DNA from: DATARH01 sp035534855
Lineage (GTDB): Bacteria > Pseudomonadota > Alphaproteobacteria > ATCC43930 > CGMCC-115725
Assembly: GCA_035534855.1 (NCBI GenBank)
Contig: DATLRD010000072.1
Span: forward strand, 23,713 to 87,712
Reading direction: 5' to 3'
DNA length: 64,000 nucleotides
Shown here: positions 46,472-54,429 of the stretch, one piece after another
Numbering within the stretch: the stretch's first letter is position 1
Layout of the letters: the number at the start of each line of letters is the position of its first letter
Notes under the pieces: model-generated
Told to the model about the DNA's origin: nothing
Seen by the model: only the letters and a program-made list of their open reading frames with translations
The model's database searches: none
Translations under genes and position numbers: made by a program

Positions 46472-47743
46472 TCACCCCCGCCCCTCGGGCCTCGCGAAGA
46501 TCAACGAGGCGTTGGTCCCGCCGAACCCGAACGAGTTCGACAGCACATAGTCGACACGGCGTTCCCGCGCCTTCTTGGCGACGAGGTCGATGTCGCAGGC
46601 GGGTGACGGATTGTCGAGGTTGAGGGTCGGCGGCACGATCCCGTCGCGCAGCGCCAGGATCGAAAAGATCGCCTCGACACTGCCGGCGGCGCCGAGCAGG
46701 TGGCCGATCGCCGACTTGGTCGACGACATCGACAGGCGATAGGCGTGGTCGCCGAACAGACGCTTGACCGCGCCCAGCTCGATCTCATCGCCAAGCGGGG
46801 TCGAGGTGCCGTGCGCGTTGATGTAATCGATCTTATCGGGCGTCAGCCGGGCGCTGCGCAGCGCGTTGCGCATCGAGCGGAAGGCCCCGTTGCCGTCTTC
46901 GGCGGGCGCGGTCAGGTGATGGGCATCGCCCGACATGCCGTAGCCGATCACCTCGGCGTAGATCTTGGCGCCGCGGGTCTTGGCGTGCTCGTATTCCTCA
47001 AGCACCAGGATGCCGGCGCCCTCGCCCATCACGAATCCGTCGCGCCCCTGATCCCACGGCCGCGAGGCGCGGGACGGCTCGTCGTTGTATCCGGTCGACA
47101 ATGCCCGCGCGGCGGCGAATCCGGCGATGCCAAGCCGACAAATCGCCGCCTCGGTGCCGCCGCACACCATCACATCGGCGTCGTCGAGCGCGATCAGCCG
47201 CGCCGCGTCGCCGATCGCATGCGCGCCGGTCGAGCACGCCGTCACGACGGCGTGGTTCGGCCCCTTGTAGCCATAGCGAATCGACACGTTGCCCGAGGCC
47301 AGGTTGATCAGGCTGGCCGGAATGAAAAACGGCGACACGCGGCGCGGGCCGCGCTCTGCCAGGATCAGCGCGGTATCGTTGATGCTCGGCAGCCCGCCGA
47401 TGCCGGAGCCGATCATCACCCCGGTGCGCTCTCGCGCCTCCTCGTCCTCGGGCTGCCAGCCCGAATCGTCGATCGCCTGGGCCGCGGCCGCCATCGCGAA
47501 GATGATGAAGGTATCCATCCGGCGATGGTCCTTTACCGGCACCCAATCCGCGGCGTCGAACAGCCCCGAGGCGGTATCGCCGAGCGGCACCTGGCCGGCA
47601 ACGCGCGACGGCAGGTCCGACACGTCGAACGACTGAATCGCCCCGATCCCGGATTCGCCCGCGACAAGCCGGCCCCACACCCGCTCGAGGCCAATGCCGA
47701 GCGGGGTCACCAGCCCCATTCCGGTGATGACGGCGCGCCTCAT
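46472..47743 (-). CDS. fabF: 3-oxoacyl-ACP synthase II
   Basis: The 423-residue condensing enzyme elongates acyl-ACP. The triad is C170 (VTACSTGAHA), a histidine in NAHGTSTPLGD and a histidine in KSAIGHLLGAAG. It starts MRRAVITGMGLVTPLG. It follows acpP after 88 bases in a fabD-fabG-acpP-fabF order. Confidence 0.96.
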   Translation of the reverse strand: MRRAVITGMGLVTPLGIGLERVWGRLVAGESGIGAIQSFDVSDLPSRVAGQVPLGDTASGLFDAADWVPVKDHRRMDTFIIFAMAAAAQAIDDSGWQPEDEEARERTGVMIGSGIGGLPSINDTALILAERGPRRVSPFFIPASLINLASGNVSIRYGYKGPNHAVVTACSTGAHAIGDAARLIALDDADVMVCGGTEAAICRLGIAGFAAARALSTGYNDEPSRASRPWDQGRDGFVMGEGAGILVLEEYEHAKTRGAKIYAEVIGYGMSGDAHHLTAPAEDGNGAFRSMRNALRSARLTPDKIDYINAHGTSTPLGDEIELGAVKRLFGDHAYRLSMSSTKSAIGHLLGAAGSVEAIFSILALRDGIVPPTLNLDNPSPACDIDLVAKKARERRVDYVLSNSFGFGGTNASLIFARPEGRG

Positions 47744-47831
47744 TGCGGTCGCGATCCAGGGGTCGCGCGCATGCTAGGGCATCCCGGCGCGCAGGACTCT
47801 GCTGCCCGCGGCCATCTGGGATTCCGGCCGC

Positions 47832-48065
47832 TCAGCTATGGGTCTCGATAAAGCTGACCGCATCTTTCACGGTAATGATCTTCTCCGCGGCATCGTCCGG
47901 GATTTCACACCCGAACTCTTCCTCGAAGGCCATAACCAGCTCGACTGTATCAAGGCTGTCGGCGCCCAGATCATCGATGAAGCTGGCGTTCTCGGTCACC
48001 TTGGTTTCGTCGACCCCAAGGTGCTCGACGACGATCTTCTTGACCCGTTCGGCGACGTCGCTCAT
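47832..48065 (-). CDS. acpP: Acyl carrier protein
   Basis: The 77-residue acidic protein carries the phosphopantetheine site S37 in GADSLDTVELVM. It is the carrier for all fatty-acid intermediates. It has its own 166-base upstream region with a promoter candidate (48179-48208), as expected for such an abundant protein. Confidence 0.97.
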   Translation of the reverse strand: MSDVAERVKKIVVEHLGVDETKVTENASFIDDLGADSLDTVELVMAFEEEFGCEIPDDAAEKIITVKDAVSFIETHS

Positions 48066-48178
48066 CCGTTCTTTCCTCGGTTTGCTGGCAACTCAACTTG
48101 TCTCAACGCGCACCGGACGCTCATGTACGGGCGCTCCATCATGCGCCGCATCACGGGCGCGCTGGGGGCGCGGGTCAC

Positions 48179-48208
48179 ATAACATGATTCCCGGCGGTGT
48201 TCTAGCAA
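48179..48208 (-). promoter_or_regulatory. Predicted promoter for acpP
   Basis: On the - strand TTGCTA (48208-48203) and TGTTAT (48184-48179) lie 18 bases apart, in the 166-base gap between fabG and acpP. The transcript leader would be about 105 bases long. Both boxes are imperfect. Confidence 0.4.
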
Positions 48209-48231
48209 GGGGAAAATTCGCCTTCCCGACA

Positions 48232-48969
48232 TCAAACCATTGCCATGCCGCCATTGACGTGCAGCGTGTGGCCGGTGATGTAGGCAGCTTCGGCGCTCGC
48301 CAGAAACAACACCGCGGCGGCGACATCGTCCGGGGCACCCATGCGGCCCATCGGAATCGTCGCGGCAATGCGCTGCTGCTGCTCGGGGCTGAGCGCCTCG
48401 GTCATTGCGGTGGCGATGAACCCGGGCGCGACGCAGTTGACCGTAATGCCACGCGTCGCAACCTCGGCAGCAATCGATTTGGCCATGCCGATGATCGCCG
48501 CCTTCGACGCGGCGTAATTGGCCTGGCCAGCATTGCCGGTGACCCCGACCACCGACGTGATGCAGACGATGCGGCCGTGGCGCCGGCGCACCATGCCGCG
48601 CAACGCGGCGCGGGTCAGGCGGAAGGTCGCGTTGAGGTTGACCTCGAGCACGGCCCGCCAATCCTCGTCGCGCAGCCGCAGTGTGAGCCCGTCGCGGGTG
48701 ATGCCGGCATTGTTGACGAGGATGTCGAGCCGTCCCATCGCCGCCTCGGCATCCTTGACCAGCGCCTCGGCCGCGGCCGGATCGGACAGGTCGGCGGTGA
48801 TCGCATGGGCGCGCTCGCCGAGCTCGGCGGCGAGCGAATCGAGTACGGCAGTACGCGTGCCGGCGACCGCGACCGCGGCACCGCTGCTGTAGAGCAGGCG
48901 GGCGACCGCGCCGCCGATCCCGCCCGAGGCGCCGGTGACCAGCGCGGCCTGTCCATGCAGATCGAACAC
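48232..48969 (-). CDS. fabG: 3-oxoacyl-ACP reductase
   Basis: The 245-residue SDR has the exact length of FabG. It has TGASGGIG (12-19), NNAG (86-89) and the triad S139, Y152 and K156 (YAASK), and ends ITGHTLHVNGGMAM. It reduces 3-oxoacyl-ACP with NADPH. The start is the GTG at 48969 (FDLHGQAALVTGAS follows), eight bases after the fabD stop; the longer open frame upstream only shadows fabD. Confidence 0.95.
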   Translation of the reverse strand: MFDLHGQAALVTGASGGIGGAVARLLYSSGAAVAVAGTRTAVLDSLAAELGERAHAITADLSDPAAAEALVKDAEAAMGRLDILVNNAGITRDGLTLRLRDEDWRAVLEVNLNATFRLTRAALRGMVRRRHGRIVCITSVVGVTGNAGQANYAASKAAIIGMAKSIAAEVATRGITVNCVAPGFIATAMTEALSPEQQQRIAATIPMGRMGAPDDVAAAVLFLASAEAAYITGHTLHVNGGMAMV

Positions 48970-48977
48970 CGCGCGCC

Positions 48978-49922
48978 CTACAGCCGCTTGACCAGTTCGT
49001 CGAGCTCGGCCGGCGTACCGACCGAGGCGACCGAAAGCTCGCGGTCGACCCGCCGCGTCAGCCCAGCCAATACCTTGCCCGCGCCGATCTCGACGACTTC
49101 CTCGACCTCGCTGGCGGCAAACAGCTGCACGGTCTCGCGCCAGCGCACCATGCGCGTCACCTGCTCGACCAGCAGTTGCTTGATCTCGTCGACATCGATG
49201 GTCGGCTTGGCGGTCACGTTGGCGACCAGGGGCACCAGCGGCGGCTCGAACCGGGCCTCGGCCAGCGCCTCCTTCATGACCTCCGCCGCCGGCGCCATCA
49301 GCCCACAATGAAACGGGGCGCTGACCGGCAACATGATCGAGCGCCGGGCGCCGCGCCCGGCGGCGATCGCGAGCGCGCGCTCGACCGCCGCAGTGCTGCC
49401 GCTGACCACGATCTGGCCCGGGCAGTTGTCGTTGGCGACGTCGCACACGCCGCCACCGTCCGTCGCCTCCTTGGCGACCTCGCGCGCCGCGTCGATGTCG
49501 AGGCCGAGCAGTGCCGCCATCGCCCCTTCGCCGACCGGCACCGCCTTCTGCATCGCCTGGCCGCGACGCTTGACGAGGCGCACGGCCTCGCCGACCGAAA
49601 CCGCGCGCGCCGCCGCCAGCGCCGAATATTCACCGAGCGAATGCCCGGCGACATAGGCGAGCCGGCGCACTATGTCGAACCCGGCCTCGGCCTCCAGCAC
49701 GCGAATCACCGCCAGACTCGCCGCCAGCAGCGCCGGCTGCGCGTTTTCGGTCAGCTTCAGCTCGCTTTCCGGCCCCTCGAACATAAGCCGGGATAGGCGC
49801 TGCGACAGCGCGTCGTCGACCTCTTCGAACAGCAGCCGTGCCGCGGAAAAGGCCGCGGCCAGCTCCTGCCCCATTCCGGGCGCCTGCGAGCCCTGGCCCG
49901 GAAACACGAACGCGCGCTTCAT
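48978..49922 (-). CDS. fabD: Malonyl-CoA:ACP transacylase
   Basis: The 314-residue enzyme loads malonate on ACP. It starts MKRAFVFPGQGSQ, and the nucleophile is S95 in GHSLGEYS; a histidine in APFHCGLM completes the dyad. It is the first gene of the fatty-acid cluster and has a good promoter at 49956-49983. The prophage ends just upstream. Confidence 0.96.
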   Translation of the reverse strand: MKRAFVFPGQGSQAPGMGQELAAAFSAARLLFEEVDDALSQRLSRLMFEGPESELKLTENAQPALLAASLAVIRVLEAEAGFDIVRRLAYVAGHSLGEYSALAAARAVSVGEAVRLVKRRGQAMQKAVPVGEGAMAALLGLDIDAAREVAKEATDGGGVCDVANDNCPGQIVVSGSTAAVERALAIAAGRGARRSIMLPVSAPFHCGLMAPAAEVMKEALAEARFEPPLVPLVANVTAKPTIDVDEIKQLLVEQVTRMVRWRETVQLFAASEVEEVVEIGAGKVLAGLTRRVDRELSVASVGTPAELDELVKRL

Positions 49923-49955
49923 CCTCGGCTGTCCCCATGCCCCGCGATTGCCCTG

Positions 49956-49983
49956 GTCATAGCCACGTCGGCGAGGGTGTCAA
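49956..49983 (-). promoter_or_regulatory. Predicted sigma-70 type promoter for fabD
   Basis: On the - strand a perfect TTGACA (49983-49978) and TATGAC (49961-49956) are 16 bases apart; the -10 box is 33 bases before the ATG. The last prophage stop codon lies 48 bases upstream of the -35 box. Confidence 0.6.
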
Positions 49984-50017
49984 GGCAATGCGTGCGACGC
50001 GCCGCCGGCAAAGCGCG

Positions 50018-50030
50018 GGCCCATCGGGCC
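50018..50030 (-). terminator. Weak hairpin after the last prophage gene
   Basis: Directly after the stop of the last prophage gene, GGCCC-GAT-GGGCC can fold into a five-pair stem. No U-tract follows, so it is at best a weak terminator between the prophage and fabD. Confidence 0.3.
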
Positions 50031-50031
50031 G

Positions 50032-50265
50032 TCACCGGCAGAATCGCAGGTCGTCGCGCTCGTTTTCGTAATCGGTCATCACCTGCCGCAAGATGCTGTT
50101 CGGCGGCAGCTTGTCGAGCGCCGCCTGGATCTGCCGGTGCTGGGCGAGGGTGTAATGCACCGGCTTGGGGCAGCCGTTGGTCGGCGGCCGGTCCTGGTCA
50201 TCGCCCCCATGACAGCCGGCCAACAGCAGCGCCGCAGCCAGCGCCCATCCCGCCCCAAAACGCAT
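50032..50265 (-). CDS. Small phage lipoprotein, possible outer-membrane spanin
   Basis: A 77-residue protein with a lipoprotein signal (WALAAALLLAGC, lipobox LAGC), a short acidic/proline linker and a soluble tail of about 50 residues ending in cysteine. Its start lies inside the end of the preceding lipoprotein gene (68-base overlap), an arrangement reminiscent of Rz/Rz1 spanin pairs, which disrupt the outer membrane at lysis. The position at the end of the lysis cassette supports this, but sequence alone does not prove it. Confidence 0.55.
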   Translation of the reverse strand: MRFGAGWALAAALLLAGCHGGDDQDRPPTNGCPKPVHYTLAQHRQIQAALDKLPPNSILRQVMTDYENERDDLRFCR

Positions 50266-50791
50266 CGCACCCCCCGCCCGAGTCGTGCACGATGAGGTTG
50301 CACGACGGCACGATCAAGCGCCACAGCGCCGCGGGCGCCGGGCTAGGGCAGCGCGGGTATCGGAGGCAGCCCGGCAACGCCGCCGGCGCGATCTTGAGGC
50401 CGAGGGCGAGGACCGTCTGCTGGGCGTCGAGCACCAGCGGCCCACACGCGACGTTGAGGCCTTTGAGCGCGGTCGGCACCGCCTGGATCGCATTGACCCC
50501 GTCGCGCCCCTCCTGAAACGCGGTGAACAGTCCCTTGGGCGCCGTGCTCGGGATCAGGTTCGGCTGCGCCTGGATCACCGGAACCAGCGCCTCGTAGCAC
50601 GTCGCCGCGAGCGTGTCGTGGTGCGCCTTGGCGTCGGCATCGGCGGCCTGCAGATCGGCGACGGTAAATTTCTGCAACGTCGTCTGCACCTGGCCGAGCC
50701 CGCCCGGCGCCGCCGTACTGCCCGTGCCGCCGCTGGCGGCACAAGCACCGACCAGCGCGGCCAGGCAAAGCGGGATGAGATTTCTGCTCAC
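50198..50791 (-). CDS. Putative phage lipoprotein, possibly frameshifted
   Basis: The 197-residue product starts with a GTG coupled to the holin stop (GTGA) and has the signal LIPLCLAALVGAC, a good lipobox. Residues 25-140 look like a normal soluble domain. After ALPG the sequence turns cysteine-rich and irregular. At this point another frame reads AGLPPIPALP and stops at 50343, a more natural ending. Either the gene carries a frameshift there or the last 50 residues are real and overlap the next gene. Function unknown; a lysis-related role is possible from position. Confidence 0.55.
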   Translation of the reverse strand: MSRNLIPLCLAALVGACAASGGTGSTAAPGGLGQVQTTLQKFTVADLQAADADAKAHHDTLAATCYEALVPVIQAQPNLIPSTAPKGLFTAFQEGRDGVNAIQAVPTALKGLNVACGPLVLDAQQTVLALGLKIAPAALPGCLRYPRCPSPAPAALWRLIVPSCNLIVHDSGGGCDAFWGGMGAGCGAAVGRLSWGR

Positions 50792-51069
50792 TGGTTCCCT
50801 CCATTGGCTGAGGCCTTCGGCCCGCCGGCGCGGTCGGCGACGAGCAGACGCGTCGCCAGCACCTCGATCTCATCGATCGTCGGACCGCTCTGCTGCGGCA
50901 GGACCACCTTGAGCGTGCCGATCGCGCCCAGCGCGGCGGGGATCGAGGTGGCGAGGGCGGCGGTCCCGCCCGCCGCCTCGAACGCGGCGAGGCCGGCGAG
51001 GATCGCCAGGCCGACCACGGTCAGCGGCAGCGGCGGCCAGCTTTGCAGCTGGGCCCACAGGGTCTTCAT
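50788..51069 (-). CDS. Small membrane protein, holin candidate
   Basis: A 93-residue protein with two hydrophobic segments (LPLTVVGLAILAGLAAF and AALATSIPAALGAIGTLKVVL) and a polar C-terminal tail. Size, topology and place directly after the lysozyme gene fit a two-helix holin that lets the endolysin cross the inner membrane. AAGGAACCCCG before the ATG supports the start. No specific holin family was recognised. Confidence 0.55.
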   Translation of the reverse strand: MKTLWAQLQSWPPLPLTVVGLAILAGLAAFEAAGGTAALATSIPAALGAIGTLKVVLPQQSGPTIDEIEVLATRLLVADRAGGPKASANGGNQ

Positions 51070-51114
51070 CGGGGTTCCTTTCGGGTGGTTGAGCTTGGCT
51101 GGCTTGCCGGCGGG

Positions 51115-51771
51115 TCAGCCGGCCGGGCGGGTTCCGCTCCGGTGCCACAGGCGCAGCGCGTCGCGGGTGCCGACCCAGACCGAGCGGTCGACCGGCCCGG
51201 CGATTCCGGGCACCGCGCCGGCCGGGGTGTATTGATGAAAATCGTACGGGCGCGCGGCGTCGCGGCCCGGCGGCAGGCGCGGCGCCCGGATCACCAGGCT
51301 CGCGTAATCGCCCGGCGCCTCACCGCGCGGGTATTCCGGCAGAAACAGCGGCCAGCGCGATAGCGCCAGATTCGCGGCGCGAAGCTGGGCCCAGCCGTAA
51401 TAGCCGACCGGGTCGCGCCCGGTCGCCTCCGACACCGCCGCGCCAATCATGACAAGCCCAGCGACGCTGGCGACGGTCTCCCAATCGAGCATCGCCGGCA
51501 TCCCGGCCGCGAGCCCGGCCGCGGCGATGAAGTGCCGGGCCTGGTCCGCCGCCGCCCCAGCATCGACAAAGTGATACGGCACGGCGAGGATTCCGACCGC
51601 CTCCGCGGCCGCACGGTTTTCGGCAAAGCGCGGATCGACGAACCGGGCGCCTTCGCTGGCCTTGATAAAGGCGAGCGCTATGCCGGCGCCGGCGACCGCG
51701 TTCCAGTCGATATCGCCGTTGTAATGCGACACGTCGATGATCCCGTCGAGGACGGGCGAAGGCAGGCTCAT
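51115..51771 (-). CDS. Glycoside hydrolase family 25 lysozyme (endolysin)
   Basis: The 218-residue muramidase has the GH25 opening GIIDVSHYNGDIDW with D13, the strand AFIKASEG, the catalytic pair in MLDWETV (D96, E98) and the late HQYT motif. It has no signal peptide, so it needs a holin, and a candidate follows 45 bases downstream. It cuts peptidoglycan between MurNAc and GlcNAc at lysis. Confidence 0.88.
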   Translation of the reverse strand: MSLPSPVLDGIIDVSHYNGDIDWNAVAGAGIALAFIKASEGARFVDPRFAENRAAAEAVGILAVPYHFVDAGAAADQARHFIAAAGLAAGMPAMLDWETVASVAGLVMIGAAVSEATGRDPVGYYGWAQLRAANLALSRWPLFLPEYPRGEAPGDYASLVIRAPRLPPGRDAARPYDFHQYTPAGAVPGIAGPVDRSVWVGTRDALRLWHRSGTRPAG

Positions 51772-51789
51772 CGTATCCCTCGCGAGTGA

Positions 51790-52083
51790 TCAGGGATGGC
51801 CGAGGCCGCGCGCGGTCAGCGCGCCGAGCACCCCGGAGATGCCGCTCAGCAGCGCGGTCAACGCCATGCGCCAGCGGTGATGGGTGCGATCGGCCGAGAA
51901 GCGGGCCGCCTCGTCGCCGGCAAGCCGCAGTTCGACGGCCCTGACCCGACGGTCGAGCTCGGCCAGCTCGCCCGAACGCGAGCGCAGGTCGCTTCGCAAT
52001 TCGTCGATCCGCTGGCCGAGCGCGCGCACCTCGGCGCACAGCACACCGAGCGCGCGATCGACGCTGTCGCTGTCGATTGCCAT
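51790..52083 (-). CDS. XhlA-like coiled-coil membrane protein
   Basis: A 97-residue protein: a charged coiled coil (about residues 10-60, many R/E/L heptads), then one C-terminal membrane helix (MALTALLSGISGVLGALTA). This layout matches XhlA-type accessory lysis proteins encoded near holin and endolysin genes. It lies 18 bases before the lysozyme gene. Confidence 0.6.
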   Translation of the reverse strand: MAIDSDSVDRALGVLCAEVRALGQRIDELRSDLRSRSGELAELDRRVRAVELRLAGDEAARFSADRTHHRWRMALTALLSGISGVLGALTARGLGHP

Positions 52084-52137
52084 TGGAGTTTTCCTGAAAA
52101 TCCGACTCTCGGAAGGCGTCGGCGCAGTCGAAGGCGC

Positions 52138-52290
52138 TTACGCTCGTTTGAGCGCGCGGGAAGCCGCGAATTGCGGGTCGAACAACGCAGCACCGCGCAA
52201 CAGCCAAAGCTCGGAGACTGGCGGTAGATCCGCCACGGCGTTTGCCGCCGCGTACCAAGTGGCGCCGCGACGGTCGGGCTCGTCCCTCGT
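52138..52290 (-). pseudogene. Orphan protein-like segment without start codon
   Basis: In the 211-base gap between the fibre-like gene and the XhlA-like gene, one frame encodes a protein-like sequence: GATWYAAANAVADLPPVSELW, then LLRGAALFDPQFAASRALK and RA-stop at 52138. No ATG, GTG or TTG lies upstream within the frame; the only GTG (52236) would leave 32 residues. It may be the remnant of a small gene whose start was lost. No family is recognised. Confidence 0.3.
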
Positions 52291-52294
52291 GCCC

Positions 52295-53125
52295 TCAGCA
52301 GTGGGTGACGATGCCGTCGGTGACGGTGAGGGTGGTCAGGCTGACGGTGCCGGCCGCGCAACTCACGCCGGCCGTACCCGCGGCGACATAGCCGCCCGAG
52401 GCGTTCACCTGGCCGCCCTCGACATCGAGCAGATAGCTGGGCGTGCCAGACCCGATTTCCACCTGCCCGTTATTCGCGACAAACAGCCGCTGCACCGGTG
52501 AGGTGGTGCCGTCCTGGGTCGTGTAGAACGAGATGTTGGTGCCGGTGTCGCTCCCCGTCCAGTTGTCGTCGGCCCGCATGTGAATGGTCGCCGGGTTCGG
52601 CACGACAAAGCCCGATCCGTTGTAGCCGGAACCGGCGAGGATGAAGATGTCCATCCCGGCGGTCGTCGCGGTCGGGCTGGCGACCGACCCGCCAAAGCCT
52701 TTGCCTTGAAAGGCCGGGCCCGGATTGACGCCGGCGCTGTAGATGTCGACGCGCTCCTTGTTGCTGTCGCCTTGAATGATGAGCGAGCCGAAACCGGCGC
52801 CAAGCGGGTTGAGCGAGCTGTCGACGACGAGCGGGGCAGTCGGCGAAGACGTGCCGATCCCGACCAGCCCGCCGCCGGTGATGATGCCGCCGCCCGGCAG
52901 CGTCGTCGTGCCCGACAGCGTGCACCCGGAACAGGCGAGGCCGGTCTGGCTGGTGGCGATCGACACCGCGCCGGTGTTCGACACCGACAGCCCGGTGCCG
53001 AACGTGATCGGGCCGGAAACCGTGGTCTGCGCGCGCGCCGGGCCGGCGAGGGCCGCAGCGAGGGCGAGCGCTGCCCACGCGCTGGTCTTTCCCCACGCGC
53101 TGGTCTTTGCGATGCGCCGCATCAA
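52295..53125 (-). CDS. Fibre-like protein with N-terminal signal peptide
   Basis: The 276-residue protein starts with a typical secretion signal (SAWAALALAAALAGPARA, cut before QTTVSG), unusual for a virion protein. The rest is rich in G, S and T with tail-fibre-type motifs such as VGIGTSSPTAPLVVDSS and PSYLLDVEGGQV, and ends VTHC. The signal region contains an exact KTSAWG duplication from an 18-base tandem repeat. The ATG overlaps the previous stop (ATGA). It could be a tail fibre or a lysogen surface protein. No catalytic domain is visible. Confidence 0.6.
   Translation of the reverse strand: MMRRIAKTSAWGKTSAWAALALAAALAGPARAQTTVSGPITFGTGLSVSNTGAVSIATSQTGLACSGCTLSGTTTLPGGGIITGGGLVGIGTSSPTAPLVVDSSLNPLGAGFGSLIIQGDSNKERVDIYSAGVNPGPAFQGKGFGGSVASPTATTAGMDIFILAGSGYNGSGFVVPNPATIHMRADDNWTGSDTGTNISFYTTQDGTTSPVQRLFVANNGQVEIGSGTPSYLLDVEGGQVNASGGYVAAGTAGVSCAAGTVSLTTLTVTDGIVTHC
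53074..53108. repeat. 18-base tandem duplication in the fibre-like gene
   Basis: Two copies of CCCACGCGCTGGTCTTT lie head to tail with an 18-base period (53074-53090 and 53092-53108). On the coding strand this duplicates KTSAWG in the n-region of the signal peptide. The frame is kept. A recent slip-strand event is likely. Confidence 0.75.
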
Positions 53126-53577
53126 AACCTCCGATACCAGGTGTTGTTGGCCGCGCGATAGCGCCAGCCGCAGCCGCCGTTGGCGGCCAAGAGGAACGGG
53201 CCGCCGCCGTTGACCGTCTGCCCTGCGGCGGGCGACACGCTGAGCGCGGTGATCGCCTGCGTGCTCGATATCTCGAAGACCTGCCCATCATTGGCACTGG
53301 GCGGCATGACGACGGTGAGACTGGCGAGCGGCGCCGTCGGATCGATCACATAGGCGCCGAGATAGGCCGGCGCGGTCAGCGTCGCGCCGCTCGTCGGCTG
53401 CTCGTAGGCATAATTGCCGCCGCCACTCGCCCCGACCTGGTGACCGCCAGCGGTCGCGCCGTCCTGCACGTGCAACGAATAATCGTCGGTGTTGACGACG
53501 AGTTCGCCGAGCGGTCCGGTATAGGCCGCCACCGCGGCCGAGTTGCCGCGGGCGAGCTGAACCTGGGTATGCGACAT
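53122..53577 (-). CDS. Phage tail fibre-associated protein
   Basis: The 151-residue protein opens with LARGNSAAVAAYTGPLGELV and continues VNTDDYSLHVQDGATAGG, a pattern common at the N-termini of phage tail fibres and tropism proteins. It ends with a beta-rich domain and NNTWYRRF. Its ATG shares a base with the upstream stop (TGATG). It probably attaches to the tail tip and carries or connects the fibre. Confidence 0.7.
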   Translation of the reverse strand: MSHTQVQLARGNSAAVAAYTGPLGELVVNTDDYSLHVQDGATAGGHQVGASGGGNYAYEQPTSGATLTAPAYLGAYVIDPTAPLASLTVVMPPSANDGQVFEISSTQAITALSVSPAAGQTVNGGGPFLLAANGGCGWRYRAANNTWYRRF

Positions 53578-54428
53578 CAGGGTATCATCCCGAAATTGAC
53601 CGTGGCACCGACCGCGACCGAAACCGCGCCGAAATCGGCCGCGGCGATCATGCTGCCGCCGACCTCGCCCCAATCCTCGTTGGTGCCGGCGGCCAGCCCG
53701 GCGATGACAGGACCGGCGAGCGGATTGTTGCCGGCACCGTCGAGCGCGATGCTGTACGCAGTCACCGTGGCGAGGCTTTGCAGTTGCTGACCAAAGATGT
53801 TGAAGCCCGGAAGCTTCAGATACACCGTCTGGCCGACAAAGCTCGCCGGATAGGGATAACGGAACACTGCCGGGTCGTTGGGACCGATCCGGCCGAATTG
53901 CGACCCGCCGCCGTGCGCGCCGATCGCGGTGCCGTAAAGCCCGCGCCGCAGATAGGTGAGGTTGTAGTGGTACGCCGCGGTCAGGGTTGCGGTCTCGAAC
54001 GCCACCAGCTCGCCGCCGCAGTAGCACAAAGTGACAGAGTTGTCGGCGTCAGTCGTCGTGCCGGAGATCAGCTGGCCCTGGCTTTCGCTCAGATCGACTG
54101 CCAGCGTATCGGCGGTATCCGGGTCGGGGTGCGCCGGCAGCACGGCCGTCAGCACCCCCTGACGGCCGCCCTGATAGATCGTGCCGGCAAAGGCATAGGT
54201 GTTGCCGTCGCTCGAAATCCACACCTGACAGCCGCCCCAATCGGTGCCACCGGTCGCCAGCACCCAGACCTCGGTGACGCCGGCAGTCAGCCCGGGCGGC
54301 GGCTCGAACAGGATCGGCGCGTTGGTATCGCCGGGGTCGACAAACGGGTCGAGCGGCGCCCCGGCGCTCGCCTGCTTGGCATGGGCGGTCGCGGTGCCGA
54401 CCCCGATCGGCGCGATGGTTCCGGGCAT
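53577..54428 (-). CDS. Tail tip protein, C-terminal part (split gene)
   Basis: The 283-residue protein contains the segments NAPILFEPPPGLTAGV, DTLAVDLSESQG, TAAYHYNLTYLRRGLYGT and VGQTVYLKLPGFNIFGQ. In related phage tip proteins these follow directly on the region encoded by the preceding gene. Here the frame changes, and a TAA plus one base separates the parts. The ATG at 54428 (MPGTIAPIG) restarts translation. It may be a natural fission or the result of a small mutation. Confidence 0.72.
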   Translation of the reverse strand: MPGTIAPIGVGTATAHAKQASAGAPLDPFVDPGDTNAPILFEPPPGLTAGVTEVWVLATGGTDWGGCQVWISSDGNTYAFAGTIYQGGRQGVLTAVLPAHPDPDTADTLAVDLSESQGQLISGTTTDADNSVTLCYCGGELVAFETATLTAAYHYNLTYLRRGLYGTAIGAHGGGSQFGRIGPNDPAVFRYPYPASFVGQTVYLKLPGFNIFGQQLQSLATVTAYSIALDGAGNNPLAGPVIAGLAAGTNEDWGEVGGSMIAAADFGAVSVAVGATVNFGMIP

Positions 54429-54429
54429 G

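Noticed and set aside
49923..50031. Prophage attachment site next to fabD
   Set aside because: No tRNA or recognisable core is present, and the other end of the element is outside the window, so a direct repeat cannot be identified.
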